A DNA stretch of 64,000 nucleotides from Palaemon carinicauda (GCF_036898095.1 NC_090735.1:1882888-1946887); one strand, 5' to 3'; shown: positions 34,850-47,130, numbered from the stretch's first letter. The notes: generated by a model not told the origin, from the letters alone. Made by a program: numbers and translations.

Positions 34850-35950
34850 TATTTAGTACTTTGTACATCAGAATTGGAGATATCTTAGTGGTGTTTGTTT
34901 ACGTATGAGTTGCAGAGGCAAGGGACAGGTCATTGTGTTGTTGCAGTGTGTCGTAGAGACTGAATATGTGTATACATCTAGGACAGGGGAATACCGCATT
35001 CTTAGCTCTGAAGGACAGTCAGATCATGTTTGCTAGAAAACTTATCCAACTGTGAATGTGGCTTGAACTTGGGACCTGCAAATTGAGAATTGCCGATAAT
35101 TTCTACTGTACAGTACTATGCTACACCAAATCTATGAGTAATCCACATGTTAAATACGGATGTTTAGTTAGGCTTCCATAGAAATTATCGTAAATTAGCT
35201 TTCTTTAAGTTTTTTTTGGATAAGATGCAAAGCCACCTTGCTCTGTATGTTATACTGTAAAGAGCGGATTAATTTTCTTATGGAAATTAAATTCAGAATG
35301 TCCTCAGCTGTTCTCTTAAAGTTTGAATCCTTTGTTGATAAGACCAATTCTCTTTAAAATTTTAAAAGCTGAGATGTAGTAGAGACTCAAACGATTGGCA
35401 AGGAAAAATGTATATCAGGATCTTTTCCAGTTGCAGCTTTAACAAAGGTTACTGATGTGACAACAGTAGTATTCTGATTACCTCTGCCAAAACAGTTAGA
35501 AGGAAGGCATGTTTTCACCCCTGTTTGTGTTTGTGAACAGCTTTTTAGCCACAATTTTAATTGTAATGAAACTTGCAGGGATTAATTTGATTGTGAAATG
35601 CAGTAAGTTTAACCACAGAATATTTAAAGGGTGTATTGATAGGTACTGAAGTCAACAGATAAAAAAAAAAAGTTTGGTCGAATAGGAATGATGAAATCGA
35701 CTCATGTTTCATCATTGTATATCTTTAATGTCTTAGAGCGAAGTTTTATTATCAATCTTTGTATTTCCACAAGGATTGTTGTCTTGAGTATTTATAGCTA
35801 GTTTATTTTTGGGAAGATTCAAGTTGAGATTATTTCAATGTCATATAGGAATGAGGGTGGCTGCAATATTAAGTTTCAACCTGTTTCCAGTAGCGTGGCT
35901 GCCTTTCGGAGTTCTCCCAGTGTTGACAGGGGACTACAGCTTAACCCAAT
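34850..35950. other. No recognised gene or repeat
   Basis: AT-rich sequence with no ORF above background and no family recognised. Confidence 0.4.
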
Positions 35951-35954
35951 TTAT

Positions 35955-36280
35955 AACTTAAGTTGGGGAATGATCTTCCTAATCGGGTAGTTGAATCGGT
36001 AGAGCTTTAAAAGCTCAAGCTTGCAAGCAAATGTTTTTATGTTGAATATGCTGATATAATTCTGTTTATAGTTTACATATGAAATATTTGTTTTAATGTT
36101 GTTTACAGTATGTTTGTAGATATTTTATTTTCATTGTTCATTACTTCATATATTTATTTATTTCCTTGTTTACTTTCCTCACTGGGCTATTTTTCCATGT
36201 TGAAGCCCTTGGGCTTATAGCATCCTGTTTTTCCAACTCGGGTTGTAATTTAGCTAATAATAATGATAATAGTGATGATA
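35955..36280 (+). repeat. LINE C-terminus and 3' tail, plus orientation
   Basis: NDLPNRVVESVEL-like codons near 35975-36010 are followed by TTCCTTGTTTACTTTCCTCAC, GGGCTTATAGCATCCTG and TAATAATGATAATAG. Same family as 16575-16910. Confidence 0.7.
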
Positions 36281-36435
36281 ATATTCAGCTATATGATAAT
36301 AAATATTGTAAAGTCCTCTCCTGTATAGGCTAGATGTTTGTGCTGAGATAAATTAGTAGTATTAGGAATAAAGGGGCCTGAGAGTTTAATATCTTGAACT
36401 ACTGTGTTCTGATCCAGTGATATGTATTTTTAATA

Positions 36436-36740
36436 TTACTACTACTACTACTACTACTACTACTAGCTAAGCTACAACCTTAATTGGAAAAGCAAGATGC
36501 TATAAGCCCAAGGGCTCCAACAGGAAAAATAGCCCAGTGAGGAAAGGAAACAAGGAAATAAACTACAGGAAGAGTAATGAACAATTGAATTAAAATACCA
36601 TTAAGAAGAGTAACAACATTAGAATAGATCTTTTTTATATAAACTAAAACTTTAAAAAAAAAAAAAAAGAGGATGAGAAATATGATAGAATAGTGTGCTT
36701 GAGTGTACCTTCAACCAAGAGGGTGTTTACAGAGGTGAAA
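36436..36740 (-). repeat. LINE 3'-tail repeat, minus orientation
   Basis: An (ACT)n run at 36438-36465 is followed by AGCTACAACCTTAATTGG, CAAGATGCTATAAGCCCAAG and AATAGCCCAGTGAGGAAAGG. The far part (AGAATAGTGTGCTTGAGTGT) is the complement of 16035-16080. Confidence 0.8.
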
Positions 36741-36744
36741 AAGG

Positions 36745-38230
36745 CATTGACCTCATCCGTAATAAATTGAAAAGGTTGTTATTAAACAGCCAAAAATGAC
36801 ATAAAGTATTCTTCCCAATTAACTCTTTGGTATCAAAATTCTGAATCCATACTACAACAGATCTGTATTATTGGTAAATAATACTTGAGCCATGTCAGTG
36901 CTAGTTCATAGTAATTGAGTAACTTTAGAGAATTGAGTAGTTGTTGGTACTTCCATGCATCCTAACTACTATTTTGAGTTACTGATGAGTAGTTTCATAT
37001 TGGTATCACTGTAGTTTTACCTATACCACATTGTATGCCAGGTTTAGTCACCTGATTGGTAACCCATACACAGTAACAATCTCAAAAGAAGTCTCTGTAC
37101 CATGGCCTTCCACAGTCAAGGATGTTTTACTTTGAAGGTATACTTTTGCCAATCATTCTTTACTATAAGTTATTTGATAAGAGTAGTTTATGTATCTTCC
37201 GTATTCTTTGCTCTTTTGCTTTAGATGTTCAAGTAGTTGTAAAAATTTACTTTACAGGGTGTCACATATGGGGTCTTTATGACACACTTTTCATTAACCC
37301 TGTTATTGTAATTACACAGGTTTTTAAATTTGCTGTTTTTTTGTTTTGCTTTAATACCCCTAAAATTCTCTGCTGGTATTGACCCGAACTCTGGCCACTG
37401 AATTTTTAAAAGTATGTGATTCAATAAGCAGTTTCTTGACCTTGCATTGTATTTCTAAGCATAAACTATTTTTTTTCTCTGATACCCTTGTTTTATGAAT
37501 GGAATTGATTCTTCATCCAAGTGTTTAGGATGACTGACTGTGTATCTTCAAAGTTTTTAACAAATTAATCTTCTGCATTGGCAGATGGTAGTGATGTCTA
37601 TCCTTTTGCATTAAGTTAAAGGGACTGGCTTAGTTCAAGTGTTAAAGCTCTGCTCAGATTTTATCGATATTCAGAATGCCTTTTAGCTGATAAAGAGAGC
37701 CTATTTACATATCTTCTTATGTGATGAATCTAATATCAAATATTTGTACCATATTTGTGGTTATTGTCCAATGGACATCATTGTCTGCTAGCTTTCAGGG
37801 CATCTTAATGCAATTAGAAAAAAATTGGGCTACGTTTGATAAAGAACAGGATAACGTTGTGCTACTGTAATGCTGTCTGGTATTGATGCTAACCATGTTC
37901 GTATCGAGAATTTTAGTTTGAAACTAAGAGAAGTTTTAGTGTTCAATCCCACGCAGGATTGAAACTTAGATCATTAGGTGGTCGTGTCTTCAGATGTACA
38001 ATGCTTTTGTGAGGGCTTGAAGGTTTTTAGAAAGATGTTAGAACACACAAAGAAATTAGTCTAATCTTTGAATCAATTAGGAATAAAAACATCCATGTAC
38101 TGTACTTTCCCTAATAGCTCAAGGAACGGCTTTAGATATCATCAGCGTTACTAAATACAAAACAAAAGAAGATGCTGAAATCACTTTATTATTAGCATTT
38201 TTATTTTTAGCTATTTTGTGATTGAAAATT
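36745..38230. other. No recognised gene or repeat
   Basis: AT-rich sequence. The short ORFs at 37122-37424 on both strands look spurious. Confidence 0.4.
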
Positions 38231-38234
38231 GTAA

Positions 38235-38415
38235 TTTTCAATATTAAACTTAGCCGGTGATCATATAAGCTGCAACTCTGTTGCTCGACAGAAAAACCTA
38301 CGGTCAAAATACGCCAGCGATCGCTATGCAGGTGGGGGTGTACATCAACAGCGCCATCTGTCGAGCAGGTACTTAGTACTCCAAGTAAACAAGAACCAAT
38401 TTTCTCTCTGTCGGG
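38235..38415 (+). repeat. Element B left inverted terminal repeat
   Basis: Contains GCCGGTGATCATATAAGCTG, CTGTTGCTCGACAGAAAAAC, ACGCCAGCGATCGCTATGCA and TACTCCAAGTAAACAAGAAC. All are found inverted at 44530-44690. The CGCCAGCGATCGCTAT core is shared with element A. Confidence 0.92.
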
Positions 38416-38419
38416 CTAC

Positions 38420-39590
38420 CGGCAAGACCTACTAATACGCTGTTACTAACTGGATTTGTTTTCACAACTATTTGGTGAAGTACACTTATTCTAGTTTTGA
38501 GCTTTCGCTATGCAGGTGTTTTATCTTCATCTCAAAACTTGAACTCGTTTTGGATAGATTTAATTATGGTGACAAAGAGAGTATGGACTCTCACTTTTAA
38601 ATGGCCGATCCTTCCCTTAGACGGAAGTGTGTTTAGGTTTTTAGTAATTTTGCTTAACACGTTATTGATCTATATATTTTATATCTCTCCGCCTTTATTA
38701 GGCCTCTTCGATTAACTTTCCATTTATTATAAACATATAAAAATAAATTTTTATGTTTTGTTTATATGCGACCTTTCCTGATAGTAGGCGGTCCTAACTT
38801 GGAACCGAAGTTAATCAACGTTGAGCCCGTTATATCGTATTTAGCCTTTAAAGAATTTAAAACTTTTTAAATTTAATGTTTTATGAAAGAATTTCTTTGA
38901 CTGTTTTCAAAGATGAACTAATGTTTAGACTACGCAGTTGTTGACGTTCAGGACGTTCAACATGCGCTCTATCGTTACGATAGAGAGAGAGTGTATCACG
39001 GTTTCACTTTGCAGTAAGAGTAAATCGATTCTGACGTTTCGTTCATTCTTTCTTAGCTTAAATGTTTTAAATTCTAAATTAAAGGAACTTTTTATTTGGA
39101 AAACCTTTCAGTTTTTTCCTTTAGTCAAATAACATGTTTTTTTGACGATATATAATTGGGCTCTTCTCTTAGGTGCGAAATCAAGAGAGAAAGAGAGAGA
39201 GAGATAGAGACGGAGGGAGAGAGAGGAGAAAAAAAACGTTCCGTTCAAGCGGGTAACGTTGTTCTCGTGTTAGGCCTACTCTCCTCCCTAGTCGCTGTAC
39301 GGGGAAGAAGGTAAAACGTTTCTAGGGTTTTATTCTTGTCCCCAGGCTATGTGCGGTGAGAGATTGTAAACGTAGTTTATTTGAACTAGTGTTTAGTCTC
39401 TTTCCCAGCCACTGAATTCTTTATCTTTATATATGTTTTCTGTTTTTTGCTAGTATTAATGAGCTGCATTATACGACTGTTTTCGCAATTACTACCTTTT
39501 AATGAAGGGTAGAATTGCGTGTTTCAGGTAGAAATCAGTAAAAGATTCGATTTCAGTGAAATAAGTGCAAAACAGAAAATCGAAGTGATA
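38420..39590 (+). other. Element B leader and divergent 5' region
   Basis: The leader resembles that of A up to GAGCTTTCGC. The gag start is then decayed: ATGGCCGATCCTTCCCTTAG (38599) ends after 11 codons. The next 900 bp do not match A. They contain AT-rich sequence, a GA run (39190-39230) and a GC-richer stretch (39290-39360). Confidence 0.5.
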
Positions 39591-39591
39591 A

Positions 39592-41860
39592 AGTGATATG
39601 CGCAAAGTGTTACAGTGTTGCGTCCGAGGGTTCGTCTGTTCGTGCCTGTCGTTCACCTAGTCCGGGACCTCTTGCAAGCTCCCAAGCCCAGGGGAGAAGT
39701 AATGTCGAACGACTTATGGGTTCGTCAGGCCTTGATCAACGAACAGACGTTTCCCTCCGTGGTTTCGGGCGTATCTACCCAAGATCGCCCCACCCACACA
39801 AAGACGAGAGAGCCCATTTATTTCTCGTCTGCGGAAGAGGTTTCTCGTAAGAAACCTTGGACCAAGGTCTCGCAGCTTATTAAGCGCAAGTCGGTCCCTT
39901 CCGCGCAAGTCCAACGGCCCAGTTGTAGCCACTGGGTCAGTTCGGACTCGCTGCAGTCTTCCGACGACTGCTCACCTCCTAAGAGAGACAAAGCGGTACC
40001 GCATCAGGCAGTCACACCGTCTGTTGCCGCACCTGCTCCTGTAGACCCTAAGTGGTCTTTGCTGCAGACCATGCAGTCTCAGTCAACGTCATTAATGCGG
40101 GACTTTCGTGCGGAGAAGGTTGACACTGCACCAACCTCTAGCCTACAACCAACACGGTTGTGCGTCCTGTGGACGCTGAGGCGACCTTCTGCCGCACTCC
40201 AGCTGAGAGAGTCCCGCCACCCATGCGTTCCAGTGTACCCTGCCAGCCGCATGTTGACGTTCGCGAGGTACAACAACAGTCTATGTTGTTTTGTTTTGAC
40301 GCGGTGCGTCAACCTCCGCATTCTAGAGTTGTTTTGACTGCTCAGTATAGACAGTCAAAGCAGTCTCGAGTGAACACTGTATGTCCTCACGCACCTGTTG
40401 TGGTTGACAGTTCAGTTGTTGACAGTTCACAGACTGTCAAGCAGTTACATGACGTTGCCTTCTGGTCTGCTACTAATGCACCAGTGCTGTATGTCCTCAC
40501 ACACCTGTTGTGGTTGACAGTTCAGTTGTTGACAGTTCACAGACTGTCAAGCAGTTACATGACGTTGCCTTCTGATCTGCTACTAATGCACCAGTGAGAG
40601 ACTCACTGAGATAACCTAGCTTTTATCGGACAAGGATCCTGTAGATGAGAAAGTGCTGTTCTCCCTCCTACTGATATTCCCTTGGAGAGGAGCCTTAAGC
40701 TGCTTAGCCTCCTATGGACTTTAATTAAATCATGATGATTTTTTAAGGATCTTCGTCCGGATCTTGTAACTGCTGCTCCTCGTTCGCCTAAACGTCAGAA
40801 CTTACACTAGGCCTAGCTACTTCGAAGCCGTTGTTTTTAAGCTAGTGCTCTCTCGCTCTCCTAGAGAGCGTTACGTTGGCTAGGCGACTGGTTTTTGCAC
40901 CAGGAGGAGTTTTAGGGATACAGCCTTTGATTTCCCTTCTTTTAAACTGGCTTATAGAGCGAGAGTCTGATAGGACACGAGAGAAGTTCTCGGCTTAGGA
41001 GTTCGTGCCTCTGCCCAGATAGACTTCTCAATTCTGGTAGACTCGCCCTGGCGCTTAGCCAGGAGACGCTCCAAGTTGTTTACGGGTCAACTTCTCAACT
41101 TTTGTCGAGCCTTTGAAGTTTTGCTGTACTATTATGTCACACATAACAAGGCTTTCAGGGATGGTAAATGGTTCCGCCTCAGTCGCTAACCCCGTCTGTT
41201 GCCACACCTGCTCCCGTAGACCCTAAATGGGCTTTGCTGCAAGACATGCAGTCCAAGCTTGCGTCCTTGATAGAGGACTTAAATGCGGAGAAGAACCTTC
41301 TGGCCAACAACCTTCCAACCGGTCGGTTGTGCGCCCTGTTGACGCTGAGGTAACCTACTCGCGTCTGCCAGTTGAGGTGGTTCCTCCTTCTGGCCAACAA
41401 CCTTCCAACCGGTCGGTTGTGCGCCCTGTTGACGCTGAGGTAACCTACTCGCGTCTGCCAGTTGAGGTGGTTCCTCCACCGATGCGACCCAGTGTGGGTT
41501 GCCAGTCGCACGTTGATGTTAAGCGACGCTCGGAGGTGGTTGTTGACGTTCAGGACGTTCAACAACCAGCAGAGGTGACTTGTTGTGACGCAGTGCGTCA
41601 ACCTCAGCAACCCGGTAGGTTGTTGACTGCACAACCCAGACAGTCTAGACAGTTTCGGGTTGACGCTGTACTTCCTCGCGCACCCATGGTTATTGACAGT
41701 TCACAGACTGTGCAGCAGTGCCATGATATTGCGTCCGGCTCCGTCACGCATCCACCAGTGCGACCGGATTCAGCGAGTCAGACGTTGCCCACTCCGTTGC
41801 CGTTTCCCCATCAGTTTCGAATGAGGAACCCTCTGATGAGGACATTGCTGAACAAGACTA
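39592..41860 (+). pseudogene. Element B gag-like remnant with duplications and rearrangement
   Basis: From 39600 the DNA follows the A gag from about 27700 (for example GGGTTCGTCTGTTCGTGCCT). It is broken by frameshifts and by a 110-bp tandem duplication at 40380-40599. A decayed stretch matching the gag C-terminal region follows (40700-41160). From 41168 a second, separate gag segment restarts at a position equivalent to about 28110 in A and carries a 90-bp in-frame tandem duplication (41298-41477). The order gag-middle, gag-end, gag-middle implies recombination between two element copies. The segment ends at about 41860. Confidence 0.72.
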
Positions 41861-41864
41861 TCAG

Positions 41865-43986
41865 CCCCCAGCCCTGCTATCCATCCAGAAGATGCTGAAG
41901 AAGGAACGCTGCCCAGTCAGGCTGTGGATGAGTCTGGTAGGGACACTGTCATCCGTGGATCAATTTGTGTCACTAGGAAGACTACTCCTCCGTCCTCTTC
42001 TATACCATCTAGCTTTTCACTGGAAAAAGGACAAGACGCTAGAAGCGGTCTCGATCCCGGTTTCCGGAAAGATAAAGTCTTGTCTGACTTGGTGAAAGGA
42101 CTATATCAACCTTAGAGAGGGTCTTCCCCTGACTGTTCAGACTCCCAACCACGTTCTCTTCTCGGACGCATCGGACGTAGGCTGGGGTGCGACATTAGAC
42201 GGTAGGGAATGCTCGGGATTATGGAACTCGAGTCAAAGGACAATGCATTTCAACTGCAAGGAGCTACTGGCAGTACGTCTGACCTGGAAAAGCTTCAGGT
42301 CTCTCCTTCAAGGCAAAGTGGTGGAGGTGAACTCGGACAACACCACGGCTTTGGCGTACATCTCCAAGCAAGGAGGGACCTACTCTCTGACATTGTACGA
42401 GATCGCAAGGGACCTCCTCACCTGGTCAAAAGGTCTAGACATATCACTAGTAACGAGGTTCATCCAAGGCAACTTGAATGTCATGGCAGATTGTCTCATT
42501 CGGAAGGGACAAATATTCCAACAGAATGGACCCTCCACAAGGATGTATGCAAGAGACTTTGGGCCACCTGGGGCCAGCCAACCATAGATCTCTTCGCAAC
42601 CTCGATGACCAAGAGGCTCCCAATATTTTGCTCACCAATCCCGGACCCAGCAGCAGTTCATATAGATGCCTTTCTACTAGATTGGTCACATCTAGATCTT
42701 TATGCATTCCCTCCGTTCAAGATTGTCAACAAGGTACTGCAGAAGTTCGCCTCTCACGAAGGGACAAGGTTGACGCTAGTTGCTTCCCTCTGGCCCGCGA
42801 GAGAATGGCTCACCGAGGTACTTCGATGGCTAGTAGACGTTCCCAGAACACTTCCCCTAAGGGTGGACCTTCTACGTCAGCCACGCGTAAAGAAGGTACA
42901 CCAAAGCCTCCACGCTCTTCGTCTGACTGCCTTCAGACTATCGAAAGACTCTCGAGAGCTAGAGGCTTTTCGAAGGAAGCAGCCAGAGCGATTGCTAGAG
43001 CAAGGAGAACATCCACCCTTAGAGTCTACCAATCGAAGTGGGAAATCTTCCGAAACTGGTGCAAGTCAGTATCCGTATCCTCGACCAGTACCTCTGTAAC
43101 TCAAATAGCTGACTTTCTCTTATATCTGAGGAAAGAACGATTTCTTTCAGCTCCCACTATCAAGGGTTACAGAAGCATGTTGGCATCAGTCTTCCGTCAT
43201 GGAGGCTTAGATCTTTCCAACAATAAAGATCTACAGGACCTCCTTAAGTCTTTTGAGACCACGAAGTAGCGTCGTTTGGTTACACCTGGTTGGAATTTAG
43301 ACGTGGTACTAAGATTCCTTATGTCAGACAGGTTCGAACCGCTACAATCAGCCTCCCTGAAAGATCTCGCCTTAAAGACACTTTTCCTGATATGCTTAGC
43401 CACAGCTAAAAGAGTCAGTGAGATTCATGCCTTCAGCAAGAACATCGGATTCTCATCCGAAACGGCTACATGTTCTACAACTTGGTTTTCTAGCCAAACA
43501 CGAGCTGCCTTCTCGGCCTTGACCAATATCGTTCGATATTCCAAACTTATCGTATGGTTGGAAATGACCTAGAAAGAGTCTTATGTCCTGTAAGAGCTCT
43601 TAAGTTCTATTTAAAAACCTTTACGAGGCCCGTCTGAAGCTTTATGGTGTTCAGTTAAGAATCCATCTTTGCCTATGTCAAAGAATACTTTATCCTATTT
43701 TATCAGACTGTTAATACGAGAAGCTCATTCCCATCTGAATGAGGAAGACCAAGCTTTGCGGAAGGTAAGGACACACGAAGTTAGAGCTGTCGCAACTTCC
43801 GTGGCCTTTAAACAAAATAGATCTCTGCAAAGTATAATCGACGCAACCTATTGGAAAAGCAAATCAGTGTTCGCGTCTTTTTATCTTAAGAATGTCCAGT
43901 CTCTTTACGAGAACTGCTACACTCTGGGACCATTCGTAGCAACGAGTGCAGTAGTGGCTGAGGGCTCAACCACTACAATTCCCTAA
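41865..43986 (+). pseudogene. Element B RNase H/methyltransferase-like/recombinase remnant
   Basis: At about 41865 the sequence jumps to the A position 30490 (CCATCCAGAAGATGCTGAAG). The gag C-terminus and the whole RT palm, including YLDD, are thus deleted. RNase H residues remain (FSDASDVGWG, CKELLAV, NSDNTTALAY), and at the place of the A internal stop B has CAA. The recombinase frame (from about 42900) has a G-to-T nonsense at 43267 (AAGTAGCGT versus AAGGAGCGT). It also has a 2-bp loss near 43475, changes near 43550 and a 9-bp loss near 43612. HEVR and FYLKNV are still readable at the end. It could not encode RT or recombinase. Confidence 0.82.
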
Positions 43987-44384
43987 TTCCATAACCTTTT
44001 TAATCTTTCTCTTGAAATGTTTTATTATTGTTTTTGGGTTGTCCGGAAGGCTAAGAAGCCTTTCGCATCCTAGTTGATTTGGCGGGTGGTCAAAGTCATT
44101 TCTTGAGAAGCGCCTAGATTAGAGGTTTTGATGAGGTCCTGTTGTATGGGTTGCAACCCTTGATACTTCAGATCCTAGGGGTCGCTCAGCATCCTAAGAG
44201 GATTGCGAGGCTCCGTAAGGAAGACGTACTTAAAAAGGCAGAGTAATTGTTCAAGTCGACTTCCTTACCAGGTACTTATTTATTTTATGTTTGTTATTTT
44301 GAATAACTGCTAAAATGAAATACAAAATACTTAGCTCATAATAATGTAAACATGTAATGCTGGTCTCTACCCACCCCCCTGGGT

Positions 44385-44490
44385 GTGAATCAGCTTATAT
44401 GATCACCGGCTAAGTTTAATATTGAAAAATGTTATTTTTATTAATAAAATAAATTTTTGAATATACTTACCCGGTGATCATATATTAAAG
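44385..44490 (+). repeat. Element B internal complementary region
   Basis: CTTATATGATCACCGGCTAAG and TTTAATATTGAAAA complement the left end. ATGTTATTTTTATTAATAAA and ATACTTACCCGGTGATC complement the right end. The halves meet in an AAAA core at about 44424. Confidence 0.88.
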
Positions 44491-44514
44491 GACCCTCCCT
44501 TCCTCCCCAATAGA

Positions 44515-44729
44515 GACCCAGTGGACCGAGGAGAAAATTGGTTCTTGTTTACTTGGAGTACTAAGTACCTGCTCGACAGATGGCGCTGTTGATGTACACC
44601 CCCACATGCATAGCGATCGCTGGCGTATTTTGACCGTAGGTTTTTCTGTCGAGCAACAGAGTTGCAGCTTATATGATCACCGGGTAAGTATATTCAAAAA
44701 TTTATTTTATTAATAAAAATAACATTTTT
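44515..44729 (+). repeat. Element B right inverted terminal repeat
   Basis: Inverted copy of the left repeat, plus the extension GGGTAAGTATATTCAAAAAT shared with element A. Confidence 0.92.
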
Positions 44730-45409
44730 ACTATCTCCACATCATAGTACAATATGGTGGTTTGTATGCATAATTTCAGACCAATGCATCCTTCATAGCT
44801 GCCATGGGATTCCTCAACAGTTAATCAGCAGTCATTTACATACAGCGTACAGTACTTGGGCTATATACCATTTAGAGACTTGTGTTATAATGAGGCTCAG
44901 TACTGGTGCCTTTTTATTTTGAATTAAACTACTGTAAAGTACTTAGGAACAAGATAACTTTGACAATGAGTTTATAAAAGAAATTTGGATTGATCCTGTT
45001 GCAGATTTCAGCTAGTTAATCACGAGGCTCTTGCAAACTGAGTGTACTTATTTTCTTATCCTAGATTTGCCGGAAGTGAAGTCAATGTTTTATATGGTGT
45101 AGGTCTATCGTTGTCTTTCCTTATAATATTGTTGTAAGACTTGCATCTTTGTTAGCTGCAAAATTGTCAATCTTATGAATGAGATAATACGATCTATAGG
45201 TGTTACAGCAATTTTATCTATTGTTTTCTTTCAGTTTTTTATGGAGATTAGTTTTGAGGTTGAGAGACATATTGTCTCAATAAGGTTATAGTAGTGATAC
45301 ATTGTTGTTGGATACATAACACGTACATACTTGAAAGTTTTAACCGTCTGTTTGCTTTAGTTGAAATACCTTAAGAGTGGCGCTTTCACATTTCCCGTCA
45401 TCTAGACAT

Positions 45410-45835
45410 ATGTAATACTCAACTTGGGAGCAAGGATCTCTTATAACGTCGGACATCTTCCAAAGAACACAAAACAACACAGAGCAAGACAAAACACGTC
45501 TGACCAACGCAAGTGCTGAGGAGGAGTGAGGATAGGGGGTGGGGAGATGTAGGGGTAGAGGGGGGGATGTTGATGAAGGAGAGGTCTAATTAGTGAGGGA
45601 TCTATGGTCGTGGTTCAATCACGCCCCAGTTTTCTATACCGACACTCAAAGAGTGAGCGAGCTAGGTTTATTCTTGGCATTCCATGCATCTCTTTTTTTT
45701 TTTCTCTCTGGTATATTCAGCAATAACTATGCCTTAGAAAGGGTGCTAGAGGAGCATTTCACTGGGCGACACAGGTTCTTGCCCAGAAATAGGTTTTTCC
45801 TTCGTCAAAATCCCTTTTCTGTTTGGTTCTCTTGC
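45410..45835 (-). repeat. Inverted repeat partner of 33555-34000
   Basis: It reads ACTCAACTTGGGAGCAAGGA, ACGTCGGACATCTTCC, ACACGTCTGACCAACGCAAG and finally AATCCCTTTTCTG: the complement of the copy at 33.6 kb, with moderate divergence. The two copies face each other across element B and 34-38 kb. Confidence 0.7.
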
Positions 45836-46223
45836 ATCTGTTGATGAGGTAGTGGTCACAGAATCAAAAGAACCCACCTTAAATAGTATTTAATTTTTAG
45901 AAAGTCCCAACGCTGATATAAAATTTGAAAAATTAGATGCCAGGTTAAACTGTGTTCATCTGTTGCTATCCTAGGAGGTAGTGTTGTTGTAGATGACCTT
46001 GAATATCTATTTGATGTAGCCTACTGTAAAGGTTTTTGATAAAATTTTTGATGTACAATTTATCTTACTCTTACAGTTTTTATACTTTTAGTGGTATTGT
46101 CTTATTTCAAAGTGGTTAATTAAATTTATTTTTTCTATTTTGAATTTTTTTTTTTCTTCATATTTCTAATGATGGCATTAGATAATCTCCCTGATGCCAG
46201 TGCCTGGTCATGAGCCTAAAATT

Positions 46224-46440
46224 CATTTGTTCCGTAACCGAAATACAAACCACGCTATTTACAAAGGGTTATTACTTTTAGCGTAGCTGAAATGGCGAGC
46301 CATTAGAATTTAACGAGGGTGTATTACCCCCGCGCTAGTTAGCGGGGGGGTAGGGGAGTGGTAGCTAGCTACCCCTCCTCCCCCTCACACACAGGTGAAT
46401 ACTCACTTTCACTTTTGGCTCGGACTGTGACAGACGTCTC
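46224..46440 (+). repeat. Element C left inverted terminal repeat
   Basis: GCTATTTACAAAGGGTTATT, TTTTAGCGTAGCTGAAATGG, CCCCGCGCTAGTTAGCGGG and GAATACTCACTTTCACTT are found inverted at 53955-54118. The outermost 30 or so bases (GTTCCGTAACCGAAATACAA) differ from the right end and pair only with the internal complementary region. Confidence 0.93.
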
Positions 46441-47130
46441 TGTCTTGGTCCTCGCTTGGCAGCCATTGTCTGTTTTGTCTTTACTTAATCGCTTACTTTT
46501 CTTTTACTCAATATATATGTAAACATGTTTTCATGTTTGTATATATATTTGAGTATAGAAATAAGTAAGTTTCCTTTTCAGATGTGTGTGTGTAGTGTAC
46601 GATATCTACGTGGAGGCCTCGGCAGTTAGGCCACCACGGCCTAATTTTATGGGTTGCGATCGAGTTTGACTTCGGTCTTTCTCTCTCTCTCTCTCTCTTG
46701 AGGTCGTTCACCCTTTTACTATGTTTTACTACGCCCTTGTAGCTTCCTTCCCGTGTGGGTGGGGTTGCTACGCCGTACATTTTGTTTCAATTAGTTTATG
46801 AATCTAATTGTAGTTGTTAATTTTTCAGCTTGTAGAACGATTCCTTTCGGGGTTTTCGTTTTTTTCTTTAGTGTTCATTCATTTTTAAATTACATAATTA
46901 CATAGTTACATAATTATAATTGTTATAATTCTGTTTTGGTTACAGCTCTCCTTCCGCGAGTGTAAGTGGTTGTGAGGGCACGTGCCTGTTGTGTAATTCT
47001 TGTTCCTTTTCCTCGGGATTCCTCTTCGGAGCCTTCCCGGGGGAATGAATGTGTACTAATATTATTTATTTTTTTTTTTTTTTACAGTTACCGATCTAGT
47101 TCGTTTCTGTAATATAGCAACGGTGTGAGC
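46440..47130 (+). other. Element C 5' leader
   Basis: The leader contains a CT-rich run (46677-46700), AT-rich sequence and GTGTGTGTAG. No ORF is supportable. Confidence 0.5.

Larger units (their letters stand above)
38235..44729 (+). mobile_element. Element B: defective DIRS element related to A
   Basis: It has the same plan and closely related ends to A. The left end is near 38235 (TTTTCAATATTAAACTTAGC) and the right end near 44725-44729 (TAATAAAAATAACATTTTT). Inverted terminal repeats lie at 38245-38415 and 44520-44690, with an internal complementary region at 44385-44490. Internally it is a deletion derivative: the gag start is lost, the gag body is broken by duplications, the RT palm is absent, and the recombinase has stops and frameshifts. 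It is therefore non-autonomous, but its ends look usable in trans. Confidence 0.88.

Noticed and set aside
37122..37424. Hydrophobic 86-codon ORF as a membrane protein gene
   Set aside because: T-rich DNA generates Phe/Leu/Ile-rich frames by chance. There is no family match or splice context.
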